DNA of 64,000 bases from Sphaerotilus microaerophilus. Its GTDB lineage: Bacteria > Pseudomonadota > Gammaproteobacteria > Burkholderiales > Burkholderiaceae_C. The position numbers were made by a program, and so were the translations under genes. Numbering within the stretch: the stretch's first letter is position 1; the number at the start of each line of letters is the position of its first letter. A model generated the notes under the pieces. It was given only the letters and a program-made list of their open reading frames with translations. It had not been told where the DNA came from and made no database searches. This document shows, piece after piece, positions 9,701-18,369 of the stretch. The stretch covers positions 2,108,001 to 2,172,000 of the forward strand of contig NZ_AP025730.1 in NCBI RefSeq assembly GCF_023734135.1, in the 5' to 3' direction.

Positions 9701-10375
9701 CGCTCGGCGGTGGGGGACTTCTGCACCCAGGCGGTGGCGGGGCGCTACCCGCTCAACCCGCGCGCCAGCGCGGACGTGCGGCCGGCCGACTTCGGCGAGC
9801 TGTTCGGCCCCGGCGGGCGCATGGACCGGGTCTTCCAGGAAAAACTGGCGGCCCAGGTGGACACGAGCGCGCGTCCGGTCTGGCGTTTCCGCAACAAGGA
9901 CCTGGGCGAGGACGCCGGCACGCTGCGGCAGTTCCAGCGCGCCCAGGTGATCCGCGAGACCTTCTTTGCCGCCGGGGGCAACCTGCCGGCAATGCGGCTG
10001 GAGTTCAAGCCGGTGGAGATGGATGCGCGCATCACCCAGTTCGTGCTGGACGTCGACGGCCAGGTGGTGCGCTATGCCCACGGCCCGCAGATCCCCGCGG
10101 CCGTGCAGTGGCCCGGCCCGCGGGGCAGCAACCAGATCCGGCTGCAGCTGAGCCCGCCCGGGCCGAGCGGCAACGGCATCGGCATCGATGGCCCCTGGGC
10201 GCTGCATCGCCTGTTCGACCGCATGCAGGTCGAGGCCGGGCGCGGCAGCGAGCGCTTGCGGGTGACCTTCGACCTCGATGGCCGCAAGGCGGTCTTCGAG
10301 GTCACCGCCAGCAGCGTGCGCAACCCGCTGCGCCTGCGCGAGCTGGCCGAATTCGGTTGCCCGCAGGGGCTGTGA
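6731..10375 (+). CDS. tssM: Type VI secretion inner-membrane protein TssM (IcmF)
   Basis: TssM is the large inner-membrane component linking TssL to TssJ across the periplasm. The 1214-residue length fits the family. Two N-terminal transmembrane helices (residues about 10-35 and 50-70) are followed by a cytoplasmic NTPase domain with an intact Walker A (GAPGSGKTT, near residue 164). A third helix (near residue 480, LLGVGYALLALLSVGAL) precedes the long periplasmic region. The C-terminal beta-domain includes DVDGQVVRYAHGPQ and the terminal FELAEFG-like tail. The start overlaps the tssL stop by 4 bases. An intact Walker A is seen in some but not all TssM proteins. Confidence 0.95.
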   Translation: MIRKLLGWIFSRWTLAVLGLLALSLVIAWIGPAVAVGTARPFERATVRWTCIGLLWLLVLGGLLWQHWRAGRRNQAVVDQLLAAPAAGAATPAESADLAAVRQRFEKAMLTLRRARFEGPAVGGSGAAAVGKKGWPAWRDRLAGRFGQLGGRYLYELPWYLIIGAPGSGKTTALRNAGLHFPLGDALGQERVRGVGGTRDCDWWFTSQAVLIDTAGRFTTQDSDAARDRDTWSGFLGLLGRARARQPVNGVLVTVSAQDLLARSLAEREEQATRVRQRLHELHEQLGIRFPIYLLVTKTDLLPGFTDYFATLDKDSRATPWGVTFRLGPDGETAAGSLDGLPGELQALTQRLQAGLIDRLQAEPDAPRRQRMYGFPLQFSALQELLLPYVRQVFAPSPFEAQPFLRGVYFVSGTQEGSPIDRLLGSIARSWQLDRAVLPPLQSSGRSYFLERLLGEVVFAEAGLAGTQRRWERRRNLLLGVGYALLALLSVGALAAWTVSWSNNRRYVDEVRARVEQVRQLVQTTPNRATPDLLPLLPALAATRELAQAGRSEGEVPPGLGFGLFQGPKLDAASRTVYERMLVDAVLPRLALRIEEQLRQRADAPELQYESLKAYLMLHDPQHFDAKALGELVRADWEAALPRSVGTAEREQLRQHLAALLALGPAVSPLPQDQAMVNETRARLVALPLPQRVYNRLRQQGVGANAPDFVIAKAGGTAASLVFVRRSGEPLAKGVAGLFTRAGHQEVSARLDAVARELAEEQGWVLGIAAPAAAAADVRQIADNARRLYLNEYASTWEAFIADVRLRPAQGMSDLVQLTRVLSGPDNPMGTLLKAVVRETTLAEPDDPGSRKAALTDKVREVTQAVKEGIASVAGDQAVPGALQGQPPLEKTLVDDRFALLRRYVQAPPGGGKAPMDESIALLAEAQLYMAAADLALRGGGQPPPSDVPLRLKNEGGRATAPASGLLNELAARSANLFGELLREQLSREVRSAVGDFCTQAVAGRYPLNPRASADVRPADFGELFGPGGRMDRVFQEKLAAQVDTSARPVWRFRNKDLGEDAGTLRQFQRAQVIRETFFAAGGNLPAMRLEFKPVEMDARITQFVLDVDGQVVRYAHGPQIPAAVQWPGPRGSNQIRLQLSPPGPSGNGIGIDGPWALHRLFDRMQVEAGRGSERLRVTFDLDGRKAVFEVTASSVRNPLRLRELAEFGCPQGL

Positions 10376-10386
10376 GAGCCGCCACG

Positions 10387-11142
10387 ATGTCCGCCTTGCC
10401 CATGTTGATCGACGCCCCCGGCTGGTACGGCAAGCTCGGCGCGCTGGGGGATTTCGCCACACGCCGTCTGCCCGAGGCGCACGTGCAGGCCTGTGACCGC
10501 TGGCTGGCGACCGTGATGGACGGCAGCCACGCCGTCCTGGGCGAGCGCTGGCTGCAGGCCTACCTCCAGGCGCCGCTGTGGCGCTACGCCTGGGCGCCGG
10601 GGGTGGCGGGCGCGGCGGACGAAGGGCTTTGGTGGTTTGGCGTGCTGATGCCCAGCTGCGATGCCGTGGGCCGCTACTTCCCGCTGCTGCTGGCGCAGTC
10701 ACGGCGCCAGCCACCGCAGGACCGCATCGCGCTGGACCACCTCGAGCTGTGGTGGCAGCAGCTGGGACAGGCGGCACTGTTGACGCTGGCTGAGGGCGCC
10801 ACCGTGGAGGACTTCGAGGCCGCGCTGGCGGACCTTGCTCCCTGGCCGACGGCCCGCTCGGGGGCCTCCGCTGCCTGGGCCGGCCTGTCGTTGCAGCGTG
10901 CGCCGCAGGCTTCGCCATGGGTCCCGGGCGCATCGGTGTCGGCGCAGCGGCTGCAGTGGCCCGCCCGCACCGGCCTGGGCGACGGCCTGGCTGCCATGGC
11001 GGCGCAGGCGCTGCAGGCGCAGCTGGAGGGCTGCAGCGTCTGGTGGCCCCAGACACCGGCCGGAACGGCCTCGCCCGTCACCGTGCTGCGGGGCCTGCCG
11101 GACGGCCGGGCCTTTGCCGAGCTGATGGCGCCGGCGGCCTGA
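10387..11142 (+). CDS. tagF: Type VI secretion-associated protein TagF
   Basis: TagF is a cytoplasmic accessory protein that represses T6SS assembly post-translationally in Pseudomonas aeruginosa by interacting with Fha. The 251-residue product shows the family's N-terminal pattern GWYGKLGALGDFATRRLP and the WWFGVLMPSCDAVGRYFPL motif. It starts 11 bases after tssM and is followed by a Ser/Thr kinase gene. Together with the FHA and PP2C genes nearby, this completes a threonine-phosphorylation control set. It is co-oriented and tightly spaced with tssM, so probably co-transcribed. Confidence 0.9.
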   Translation: MSALPMLIDAPGWYGKLGALGDFATRRLPEAHVQACDRWLATVMDGSHAVLGERWLQAYLQAPLWRYAWAPGVAGAADEGLWWFGVLMPSCDAVGRYFPLLLAQSRRQPPQDRIALDHLELWWQQLGQAALLTLAEGATVEDFEAALADLAPWPTARSGASAAWAGLSLQRAPQASPWVPGASVSAQRLQWPARTGLGDGLAAMAAQALQAQLEGCSVWWPQTPAGTASPVTVLRGLPDGRAFAELMAPAA

Positions 11143-11176
11143 TCGGCCCTTGATCCGCCATCGGCGCCGCGACCCC

Positions 11177-13054
11177 ATGACCATGCCGGATGACGACCGC
11201 ACGCGGATGCCGCCCGCCGGGGCGACCCGGTCGGCCGCCACCACGCTGACCACCGCGCTGCCGCCGGCGGCGCTGCCACCGGGCACGGCGCTGGCCGAGT
11301 TCGTCATCGAGGGCACGATCGGCGAGGGCGGCTTCGGGATCGTCTACCGGGCCCACGACACGCAGCTGCAGCGCACCGTGGCGGTCAAGGAGTACATGCC
11401 CGCTTCGCTGGCGATGCGCGCGGGCGACGGCCAGATCACGCTGCGCAGCGAGCGCCACCGCGAGACCTTCGAGCTGGGGCTGCGCAGCTTCATCAACGAG
11501 GCGCGGCTGCTCGCCGCCTTCGACCACCCGGCGCTGCTCAAGGTCTACCGCTTCTGGGAAGACCATGGCACGGCCTACATGGTGATGCCCTGTTACGAGG
11601 GCATCACGCTCAAGGACTGGTTGAAGGAGCGCAGAGCCGCTACCGGCCAGCCCCCGGACGAGGCCTGGTGGCGCGAGCGGCTGCCGCCGCTGCTGGACGC
11701 GCTGGCGCTGATGCACGGCCAGCACTGCTACCACCGCGACGTCGCGCCCGACAACATCATGCTGGTGGGGGAGGCGCTGCAGCCGCTGCTGCTGGATTTC
11801 GGCGCCGCGCGCCGCGTCATCGGCGACGCCACGCAGGCGCTCACCGTCATCCTCAAGCCGGGCTATGCGCCGGTGGAGCAGTACGCCGAAGTCGCCTCGA
11901 TGAAGCAGGGTCCGTGGACCGATGTCTACGCCCTGTGCGCGGTGCTGTACTGCGCGCTGACCGGCGCGCCGCCACCGCCCGCGGTGGGGCGCATGGTCCG
12001 CGACGAGTGCGTGCCGGTGCGCGTGGCCTGCGCGGGCCGCTACAGCGAGGACTTCCTGGCCACCATCGACGCCGGCCTGGCTGTGCGGCCCGAGGACCGC
12101 CCGCAGGACATGGCCGCGCTGGCGCAGCGGCTCGGATTGGTGCCGCAGCGCGGGCAGCCGGTGCGGGCCGCCGCTGCGCCGCCCCCGGGCGCTGTCGGCG
12201 TATCGGCAGCGACGGCCGGTGCGGCAACCTCCGCGTTGCCTTCCACCGCCACCGCCGCCCCAGCAGTCCGTCGCGGCGGGCGGTGGGTGGTCGGTGCCGT
12301 GGCTGCGACCCTGGTGCTGCTCGCCGCCGGGTGGGTCCTGCTGGGCCGCCGACCGGCGCCGCCGGACGCCTCGGTGGCCGGAGCAACGGCAGCCACACCG
12401 GCAGCGTCGGCCATCGCCCCCGGCCTGGGGGGCGCCGCGGCGGCGGCGTCATCGCCGGGCACTGCCGTCGGCTCCGCCGTGGCTGTGCCCCCCCTCCCGC
12501 CACCGCCGGCACGTGGGCCGTTCAGCCCGGTCGCGGCGCTGGAGGAGGTCTTGCGCACGGCCGATGCGGCCATCCAGGTCGATGCCCGGGCGGACCAGGA
12601 GCGTCTCGTGATCGACCGCGACCGCCTGCAGTTCCGCCTGCGCGGCAACGTCACCGGTCACGTTTACGTGCTCTTCGTCGGCACCGACGGGCGAGCGTTG
12701 CAGATGCTGTTCCCGAATGCGATCGACGCCGACAACCGCCTGGCCGCCGGGCAGGAGCTGGTGCTGCCGCGGCCGAAGTGGCGCATCACCGCGGGTGGTG
12801 CGCCAGGCACCGACCACGTGCTGGTGCTGCTGTCACCGCAGCCGCGCCGCTTCGAGGCCGCCGGGGCCCGGCGTGATGCCCGCGAGGCGCTCACCGGGTT
12901 CGACCTCGCGTTGGCGCGGCGGGCCTGGGCTGCCCCGGCGGGCCCCCGCAGCGCTTTCGCGGGGGAGGCGGCCTGTCCGACCGGTGCGGACTGCGACCCG
13001 CGCTACGGCGCCGTGCTGCTGCGCATCGACGAGGTGGCGGCGCCGGGTCGCTGA
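11177..13054 (+). CDS. Membrane Ser/Thr protein kinase with C-terminal DUF4384-like domain
   Basis: 625-residue protein likely filling the PpkA role in T6SS activation. The kinase domain (residues about 40-310) has a glycine-rich loop GEGGFGIVY, the ATP Lys in VAVKEYMP, the catalytic loop HRDVAPDN, DFGAARR, and an activation segment with GYAPVEQY. The usual Lys two residues after the catalytic Asp is Ala here. One transmembrane helix follows (near residue 380, VVGAVAATLVLLAAGWVLL). The periplasmic C-terminal domain (VTGHVYVLFVGTDGRALQMLFPN) resembles DUF4384. ATG 11177 was chosen over a GTG/TTG further up; the Shine-Dalgarno is weak. It follows tagF by 34 bases on the same strand. Confidence 0.85.
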   Translation: MTMPDDDRTRMPPAGATRSAATTLTTALPPAALPPGTALAEFVIEGTIGEGGFGIVYRAHDTQLQRTVAVKEYMPASLAMRAGDGQITLRSERHRETFELGLRSFINEARLLAAFDHPALLKVYRFWEDHGTAYMVMPCYEGITLKDWLKERRAATGQPPDEAWWRERLPPLLDALALMHGQHCYHRDVAPDNIMLVGEALQPLLLDFGAARRVIGDATQALTVILKPGYAPVEQYAEVASMKQGPWTDVYALCAVLYCALTGAPPPPAVGRMVRDECVPVRVACAGRYSEDFLATIDAGLAVRPEDRPQDMAALAQRLGLVPQRGQPVRAAAAPPPGAVGVSAATAGAATSALPSTATAAPAVRRGGRWVVGAVAATLVLLAAGWVLLGRRPAPPDASVAGATAATPAASAIAPGLGGAAAAASSPGTAVGSAVAVPPLPPPPARGPFSPVAALEEVLRTADAAIQVDARADQERLVIDRDRLQFRLRGNVTGHVYVLFVGTDGRALQMLFPNAIDADNRLAAGQELVLPRPKWRITAGGAPGTDHVLVLLSPQPRRFEAAGARRDAREALTGFDLALARRAWAAPAGPRSAFAGEAACPTGADCDPRYGAVLLRIDEVAAPGR

Positions 13055-13073
13055 GCGCCGCTGCGGGAGGGGC

Positions 13074-13676
13074 TCAGGGCATGCGCGTGATGATCGTGAC
13101 GCGGCGGTTTTCTGGCGCGGCCACCACCGCCTTGTTCAATGGCTCGGCGTCGCCCTTGCCCACCGGGGCCAGCCGGGCAGCGTCGATGCCGTGCGTGCGC
13201 ACCAGGTAGTCGCGCACGCTTTCGGCCCGTCCCTGCGACAGCGACAGGTTGTTCTCGGTGCTGCCGCGCCGGTCGGCGTGGCCTTCCAGCTCAAACTGGT
13301 AGGACTGCAGCTTGTCGCTCTTGAGTGCGGCGGCCACCACGTCCAGCTGCTGCTGGGCGGCCGGTGTCAGCTCGGTGGAGTTGGTCTGGAAGGTGATCAG
13401 CAGCGAGGCACTCGGCCGCCGGACCGCAGCCGGCTTGCTGGACTCGCGGTCCACGCGCAGGCTGCGTGTCTTCACCTGCGGAGGCGGGGTCAGCACCTCG
13501 ATCAGCTTTTTTGAGTTGACGTCGCCGCCGCGCAGCACTGTGGTGTCGGCGGCCCCCTCCTGGGCGTGGACGGCGCCAGGCAGGAGCCCGGCAGCGAGGA
13601 CCAGCGCGGTGGCCACCAAGCTGCGGTTCAGCGTGTTGACGGGGGGGGAGTGAAGGGGAGCGCGGGGCATCGACAT
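13074..13676 (-). CDS. Exported OmpA-family peptidoglycan-binding protein
   Basis: 200-residue protein with a signal peptide (SLVATALVLAAGLLPGAVHAQ) and a C-terminal OmpA-like domain (ITFQTNSTELTPAAQQQLD, then FELEGHADRRGS and NRRVTIITRMP). Such domains bind diaminopimelate in the cell wall. The ATG at 13676 has GAGGTGA upstream, within the end of the PP2C gene; the two genes are separated by 6 bases and surely share a transcript. Its role in secretion is inferred from position only, because TssL already carries an OmpA domain. Confidence 0.85.
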   Translation of the reverse strand: MSMPRAPLHSPPVNTLNRSLVATALVLAAGLLPGAVHAQEGAADTTVLRGGDVNSKKLIEVLTPPPQVKTRSLRVDRESSKPAAVRRPSASLLITFQTNSTELTPAAQQQLDVVAAALKSDKLQSYQFELEGHADRRGSTENNLSLSQGRAESVRDYLVRTHGIDAARLAPVGKGDAEPLNKAVVAAPENRRVTIITRMP

Positions 13677-13682
13677 GGGGCG

Positions 13683-14510
13683 TCACCTCGACAGGGGCGA
13701 TGGGAAGGGCGGGCGCGTCACGTCGCCGGGCTGGCCGATCCACACCGCGATGGCGCTGTGGTTGTCCTGCCGAGCCGGGGCGTGGGCGGTGATGTGTTCG
13801 AGCAGGGCCGCCAGCCAGGCCTGCGCCGTCAGGCTGCGGGCCAGCGTGTCCTCCAGCACCCGCGCGTCCAGCGGGTCCCACCAGCCATCGCTGCACAGCA
13901 GGTAGGCGTCGCCCTCCTCGATGTGGTCGTGGTGGCTGTGCGGCTGTACCTGCTCGGCCATGCCCAGCGCGGCGACGAGCTGGTTCTTGTTCGGGTGGGT
14001 GCGGGCCTGCACCGGGCTGAGCCAGCCGGCGCGCACCATCTGCTGGACGACGCTGTCGTCCTCGCTGACGTGGTCGAGCCGGCCGTGGCGCAGCCGGTAC
14101 AGGCGCGAATCGCCCACGTGCGACCAGACTGCTTCGCGCGTTTCGCGGTCGATCCACAGTGCCACCACGGTGGCGTGCATGCGCCGGCTGGCGTGCTGGT
14201 CGCTCTGGAGCTGGCGCAGTTCGTCGTGCGCGGCGCAGATCGCCTCTGCCAGCACCGTGGCGTCCGGGCTGGCGCCGCTCTGGGCGTGCTCGGCCAGCCG
14301 GGCGTCGAGGTGGTCGACGACGCGGCGCGAGGCCTCCTCGCCGCGCTGGTGCCCGCCTGCGCCGTCGGAGACGATGAAGTGGCACACCGGGCCGATTTGG
14401 GCCACGCGCAGCGCATCCTCGTTGCGGCTGCGCTGGCCGGTCTCGCTGCGGTAGGCCAGCGTGAGCGGGAGCAGGTCGGGCAACGCAACCTCAGCCACGG
14501 TGGATGGCAT
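13683..14510 (-). CDS. PP2C-type Ser/Thr phosphatase (PppA-like)
   Basis: 275-residue PP2C phosphatase. Metal-binding and catalytic motifs are present in order: RNEDA, VSDGAGGHQRGEEAS, WSHVGDSRLYR, LLCSDGWWD and DNHSA. In known T6SS regulation the PppA phosphatase reverses PpkA phosphorylation of Fha. Here it lies between the FHA gene and the OmpA gene on the minus strand, and opposite the kinase gene at 11177, which fits that role. The ATG at 14510 overlaps the last 20 bases of the FHA gene; a longer open frame upstream lacks a supported start. Confidence 0.88.
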   Translation of the reverse strand: MPSTVAEVALPDLLPLTLAYRSETGQRSRNEDALRVAQIGPVCHFIVSDGAGGHQRGEEASRRVVDHLDARLAEHAQSGASPDATVLAEAICAAHDELRQLQSDQHASRRMHATVVALWIDRETREAVWSHVGDSRLYRLRHGRLDHVSEDDSVVQQMVRAGWLSPVQARTHPNKNQLVAALGMAEQVQPHSHHDHIEEGDAYLLCSDGWWDPLDARVLEDTLARSLTAQAWLAALLEHITAHAPARQDNHSAIAVWIGQPGDVTRPPFPSPLSR

Positions 14511-16521
14511 GGCGGGCGTCGCCAGCGGAAGCAGGCCCCTCAGGCCCCTCGGGCGCCGCAGGGGTGGCACGCTGGCGGGCGTGCTGCTGTTCGTGCAGGC
14601 GGTCGAGCTGCTGCTCGTAGGCGGCCACGAAGGCCTTGCCGAACAGGGCGTGGAAGTCCTCCTGGGCTTCCTGCCGGATCGTCTCGTAGTGCTGCAGGTA
14701 AAGCTCCCAGAGCCGCGCGCGCCGGTTCATCGGCAGCAGCGTGTCCAGCACCGAGGAGCCCACCAGCTTGCCCTCCAGCACCGAGGGCTGGAAGCGTTGC
14801 AGCACGCCTTCGAGCGCCGCGCGCATGCCGGCCATGGTGCCGATGGTGTGGCCGACGAGGTCGTGCATCGCATCGTTGACCGCGGCCGGCCCGGCCATGA
14901 AGCCGCGCAGCGGCGGCTGCAGCAGCTGTTCCAGCGCGCCCTGGGCATCGGGCGAGAACTTCAGCGGGTTGTTGTTGCGCGACTGGATCATCGTCACGTC
15001 GGCCCGCAGCTCGTGCTTGGTGGCGGCGCGGATCGCCATCAGCTGCACGACGCCGTCGATCGAGGCGCGCAGCAGGCTGCCGATCACGCGCATCAGCTCG
15101 GGGTTGAGCCCCTGCGGCAGCTCAATGCGCACGCCGGCGCTCTCGCAGAAGGCGCGCCAGAGGGCGTCGTCGTCGGCCGCGCTGGCGCTGGGGGGCGGGG
15201 TGGCTGCGCCCGTTCCGGCAGTGACCACGGGTGGCGCTGACACCGGCTCGGACCAACGCAGGGGCTCGGCCGGCGCGGCGGGCATGGGGGGGCGCACGGG
15301 CGCCGGTGTGGTTGCCGTTGCTGTTGCGCTTGCTCCTGCTGTTGGGATGGGGGCTGGTCGTGCACGCGGCGCAAGGGAGGCCGCTGGCGTGGGTTCAGCC
15401 GGAGCGATTGGTGTGGGGGCTGACTGTTGCAGTGGCGGCAACGGTGGCTCGATCGCCGCAGGTGCCGTTCGCACCGCCGGCAGTTCCAGCGCCGCCTGGG
15501 TGGCGGGGACATGGTCGGGCCATGCCGGCAGGGAGCCGGCATCGGCTGCAGGCGTGGCCGAGTGCTCCGGGCGCTGCGCCGCTGTGGCCTCGCTCGGGCT
15601 GAGCGGTTGGCGCAGGAAGGCGTCGATGTCCGAGCCGGCCGTGCCGGGGGAGCCGAACAGGGCGTCGATCGACTGCTCGGGCATCGCACCCAGCGCAGCA
15701 AAGGGGTCGGCCGCCGCCGCGTCGCCGGCCGTGGGCCGTGAGGGTGCGCCGGCCGGCCTCGCCGCGGCGGCAGGAGGGGGTGGCGCGCGCAGCCAGTCGT
15801 CGAACGGGTCCGGGCCAACCGCAGGCGGGGGCGTGGTCGCCGCCGATGCTGCACCCACCCGGGCTGGCAGGGGCTCGTTGAGCACGGCGAAGGGGTCGAC
15901 GGTGGATGTTGGCGGCGTTCCACCGCCTGTGGCTGGGGTGGCGCTGTTGCGGGGGGCAGGACTGGCCACCGCTGGGCCGAACAGGGCCAGGAAGGGGTCG
16001 TCTGCGGCGCCGCCGGTGGCGCCCGGTGCGCCTGCCGCAGGGGGAGTGAAGGCTGCCGTGGGTGTGGCCGGGGGCAAGGGGGGCAGCGGCGCGGGGGGGG
16101 CGTCGCGGGTGGCTGCCGGTGCGAACGGGTCGGCCACCCCCGCCGCGGGCCGGCTCACCGAGGCCCGGCCGCGCGTGATGGTGCGTACCGCCTCGCCTGG
16201 CATCGCGTCATCGCTCACTTCCAGCAGGAAGCCGCCGATGCGCACCAGGTCGCGGTGCCGCACCGGCGCGGACTCGCCCTGTGCCAGGGTGCGCCCGGCC
16301 ACGGTCACGGCGTTGGCGGCGCTGAGGTTGGTGATGCGCCAGCCGGCCCCCTCGGCCTGGATGCTGGCGTGCTGGCGCGAGATGTGGCGCTCCGGGTCGG
16401 GCAGCGTCAGCGTGTTGTGGTCACCGCGGCCGATCGTGCCGCCCGACGCATCGAAATGCGCCACCACCGGCTGGGTGAGCGGCTGATCGTTCAGGGACAG
16501 GGCACTGAGGGTCAGGGTCAT
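14491..16521 (-). CDS. tagH: FHA-domain type VI secretion scaffold (TagH/Fha-like)
   Basis: 676-residue protein with an N-terminal FHA domain that binds phosphothreonine (GTIGRGDHNTLTLPDPERHI, then SRQHASI, with the conserved Arg, Ser and His). A long Pro/Ala-rich linker spans residues about 130-490. The C-terminal domain (residues about 495-676: CESAGVRIELPQGLNPELMR, SRNNNPLKF, FHALFGKAFVAAYEQQL) matches the type VI FHA C-terminal region. In characterised systems phospho-Fha triggers T6SS assembly. The ATG at 16521 follows the last in-frame upstream extension that lacks coding character. It is divergent from the LysM lipoprotein gene. Confidence 0.88.
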   Translation of the reverse strand: MTLTLSALSLNDQPLTQPVVAHFDASGGTIGRGDHNTLTLPDPERHISRQHASIQAEGAGWRITNLSAANAVTVAGRTLAQGESAPVRHRDLVRIGGFLLEVSDDAMPGEAVRTITRGRASVSRPAAGVADPFAPAATRDAPPAPLPPLPPATPTAAFTPPAAGAPGATGGAADDPFLALFGPAVASPAPRNSATPATGGGTPPTSTVDPFAVLNEPLPARVGAASAATTPPPAVGPDPFDDWLRAPPPPAAAARPAGAPSRPTAGDAAAADPFAALGAMPEQSIDALFGSPGTAGSDIDAFLRQPLSPSEATAAQRPEHSATPAADAGSLPAWPDHVPATQAALELPAVRTAPAAIEPPLPPLQQSAPTPIAPAEPTPAASLAPRARPAPIPTAGASATATATTPAPVRPPMPAAPAEPLRWSEPVSAPPVVTAGTGAATPPPSASAADDDALWRAFCESAGVRIELPQGLNPELMRVIGSLLRASIDGVVQLMAIRAATKHELRADVTMIQSRNNNPLKFSPDAQGALEQLLQPPLRGFMAGPAAVNDAMHDLVGHTIGTMAGMRAALEGVLQRFQPSVLEGKLVGSSVLDTLLPMNRRARLWELYLQHYETIRQEAQEDFHALFGKAFVAAYEQQLDRLHEQQHARQRATPAAPEGPEGPASAGDARHAIHRG

Positions 16522-16649
16522 GGGGCAACGCCTCGCCGGCCCCTGGCGGGGTACCAGGGCACCAGGGGACCGGCGCATCGTCTTCCACGGGCTGCCCCTG
16601 GGCAATGTCCGAAAGTCACTCGCCCGCGCGAGGGGGGCGGCGCAATATC

Positions 16650-17777
16650 ATGGTTGCCCGGCGGCTGCCCCTTCACGTCATGCCCGACTTCGTCAAACCC
16701 CTTGCCCTGTCCTCGTGCGGCGACGTTGCGTGCCTCGCCGTTGGGCGCACCCCGTCCCGCCTGTCACGGGCATGGCCCCCGGTCCTGTGGGCGGCGGTGA
16801 TGATCGCCGTGCTGCTGTGTGCAGGCTGCTCCATGGGACGAAAACGCGGCGACACGACCCACGCCACGCCCTCCGCGCCAAGCTCGGCCGCCGAGCCGGA
16901 GCGCGGTGGCGCCGACCCCGCGCCCACGACGAAGGAGCCGGCCGGTGCCGCGCCTGCGGCGGTGGCGCTGCCCGCGGCCGAGGTGAGCAAGCTCGTCAGC
17001 AGTGCCGAGGCCGCCCTGCAGGACGGACAGGAAGATCGTGCCCGTGCCGACCTGCAGCGCGCCCTGGCGGCCGACCCGGGTCACAAGCTGGGGCAGTTGC
17101 TGATGCAGCAGATCACCGACGATCCGGTGGTGCGCCTCGGCAAGGAGTCGTCGCCCTACACGCTGCGGCCGAACGATTCGCTGTCCAAGCTGGCCAGGAC
17201 CTGTCTGGGCGACGTGCACCTGTTCTACATCCTGGCCCGCTACAACGACATCAAGGTGCCCAGCCGGGTGGCCGAAGGCCAGGTGGTGCGCATCCCGGCG
17301 CGCTGCGCGACGGTGGTGCGAACAACCGAGCGCCACCCGTCGGCGCCTCCAACGCCGGCGCCTGCCCCGACCCCACCTGCGCCAGCCCCAGCCCCGGTGC
17401 CTGCCCCGGTGCCTCCCGCTCCACCCCCACCTGCGACGCCTGCACCCCCGGCACCCCCGCCGGTGGTGAGCGAGGCGGAGCGGGCCTTCGCGGCGGGTTC
17501 AGCAGCGCGCCGGGCGGGCCAACTGGACGCGGCGCTGGTGCAGTTCCAGAAGGCGGAGGCCGCCGGCCACCCCAAGGCGGCGGCCCAGGTGGCCGAGGTG
17601 CGCAAGGCGCTGGTGGAGCGCCACAGCCGCGACGCCCGGGCGGCCGTGGCGCAGCAGAAGCTCGATGCGGCGCTGCGCCACTGGGACCGCGTGCTGGAGC
17701 TTGATCCGGGCAACGACACCGCGCGCGTCGAGCGGCAGCGGGTGGAGAAACTGAAGGCCAAGGCTGAAAGGCTCTGA
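16650..17777 (+). CDS. LysM lipoprotein with Pro-rich linker and TPR-like C-terminus
   Basis: About 375 residues. The N-region is followed by a hydrophobic segment and a lipobox (LLCAGCSMG). A LysM-like domain (SPYTLRPNDSLSKLARTCLG, then VHLFYILARYNDI and GQVVRIP) should bind peptidoglycan. A long alternating Pro/Ala linker follows, then a C-terminal helical repeat region (AFAAGSAARRAGQLDAALVQ, LDAALRHWDRVLELDPGND) of TPR type. The ATG at 16650 has GAGGGGGGCGG upstream; ATG 16680 is an alternative. The function is unknown. Its place beside FHA, kinase and OmpA genes suggests an envelope accessory of the T6SS. Confidence 0.78.
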   Translation: MVARRLPLHVMPDFVKPLALSSCGDVACLAVGRTPSRLSRAWPPVLWAAVMIAVLLCAGCSMGRKRGDTTHATPSAPSSAAEPERGGADPAPTTKEPAGAAPAAVALPAAEVSKLVSSAEAALQDGQEDRARADLQRALAADPGHKLGQLLMQQITDDPVVRLGKESSPYTLRPNDSLSKLARTCLGDVHLFYILARYNDIKVPSRVAEGQVVRIPARCATVVRTTERHPSAPPTPAPAPTPPAPAPAPVPAPVPPAPPPPATPAPPAPPPVVSEAERAFAAGSAARRAGQLDAALVQFQKAEAAGHPKAAAQVAEVRKALVERHSRDARAAVAQQKLDAALRHWDRVLELDPGNDTARVERQRVEKLKAKAERL

Positions 17778-17806
17778 CCCGGGACCTCGCTCCCTGATCC
17801 CGGTGG

Positions 17807-18358
17807 CTACGGGCCACCGCGTGGTGCGGACGGCGGCATCGTGGCGGGTGAGGGCGGTGTCGACGGGTTGGGACGCCGCTGGCGCTGCAGGTCGATGCGG
17901 CGCAGCGCCTGCAGCGCCTCGGCGTGGCCGGGGTCCAGCGCCATCAGCTTCACGAGGTGGTGCTCCGCGCTGTCGAGGTCGTTGCGCTTCAGCGCGGCGC
18001 TGGCGCGCTGCCAGTGATCGGAGGCGGCCTCGGCCATGCGACCGGCCAGCCGGTGGTGCTCGCGGCGGGCCGCCTCGTCCCCGGGCGGGAGCAGGGCGAG
18101 TGCGTCCCACAGCCGCAGCGCCTGCGGCCAGTCGCCGCTGTCTTCGAGCCGCCGGGCGCGCTCGCGCTGGCGGATGCGCCAGGCGGTGTCGGCATCCATG
18201 GGCACTGCAGCGGGTCCGGTCGCCGATGGCCGTGGCGCCGCGGGGCTGCCACTGGCCGAGGGGCGCTGGCCCGCGCAGCCGAGCAGCACCACGCCGGCCA
18301 CACCGAGCAGGCCGGGCGCCAGCCACCGGGGAAGGTGATGCCGGGCACGGTGCGACAT
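17807..18358 (-). CDS. TPR-containing lipoprotein
   Basis: 183-residue putative lipoprotein: signal segment LAPGLLGVAGVVLLGCAGQ with the Cys of a lipobox, a short disordered stretch, then helical repeats (RARRLEDSGDWPQALRLWD, LKRNDLDSAEHHLVKLMALD) resembling tetratricopeptide repeats. It resembles the C-terminal repeats of the convergent neighbour at 16650. I chose ATG 18358 over the GTG two codons earlier. It lies 11 bases after the deacetylase gene stop and probably shares its transcript. No enzymatic motif is seen. Confidence 0.75.
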   Translation of the reverse strand: MSHRARHHLPRWLAPGLLGVAGVVLLGCAGQRPSASGSPAAPRPSATGPAAVPMDADTAWRIRQRERARRLEDSGDWPQALRLWDALALLPPGDEAARREHHRLAGRMAEAASDHWQRASAALKRNDLDSAEHHLVKLMALDPGHAEALQALRRIDLQRQRRPNPSTPPSPATMPPSAPRGGP

Positions 18359-18369
18359 GATCACTGGGC

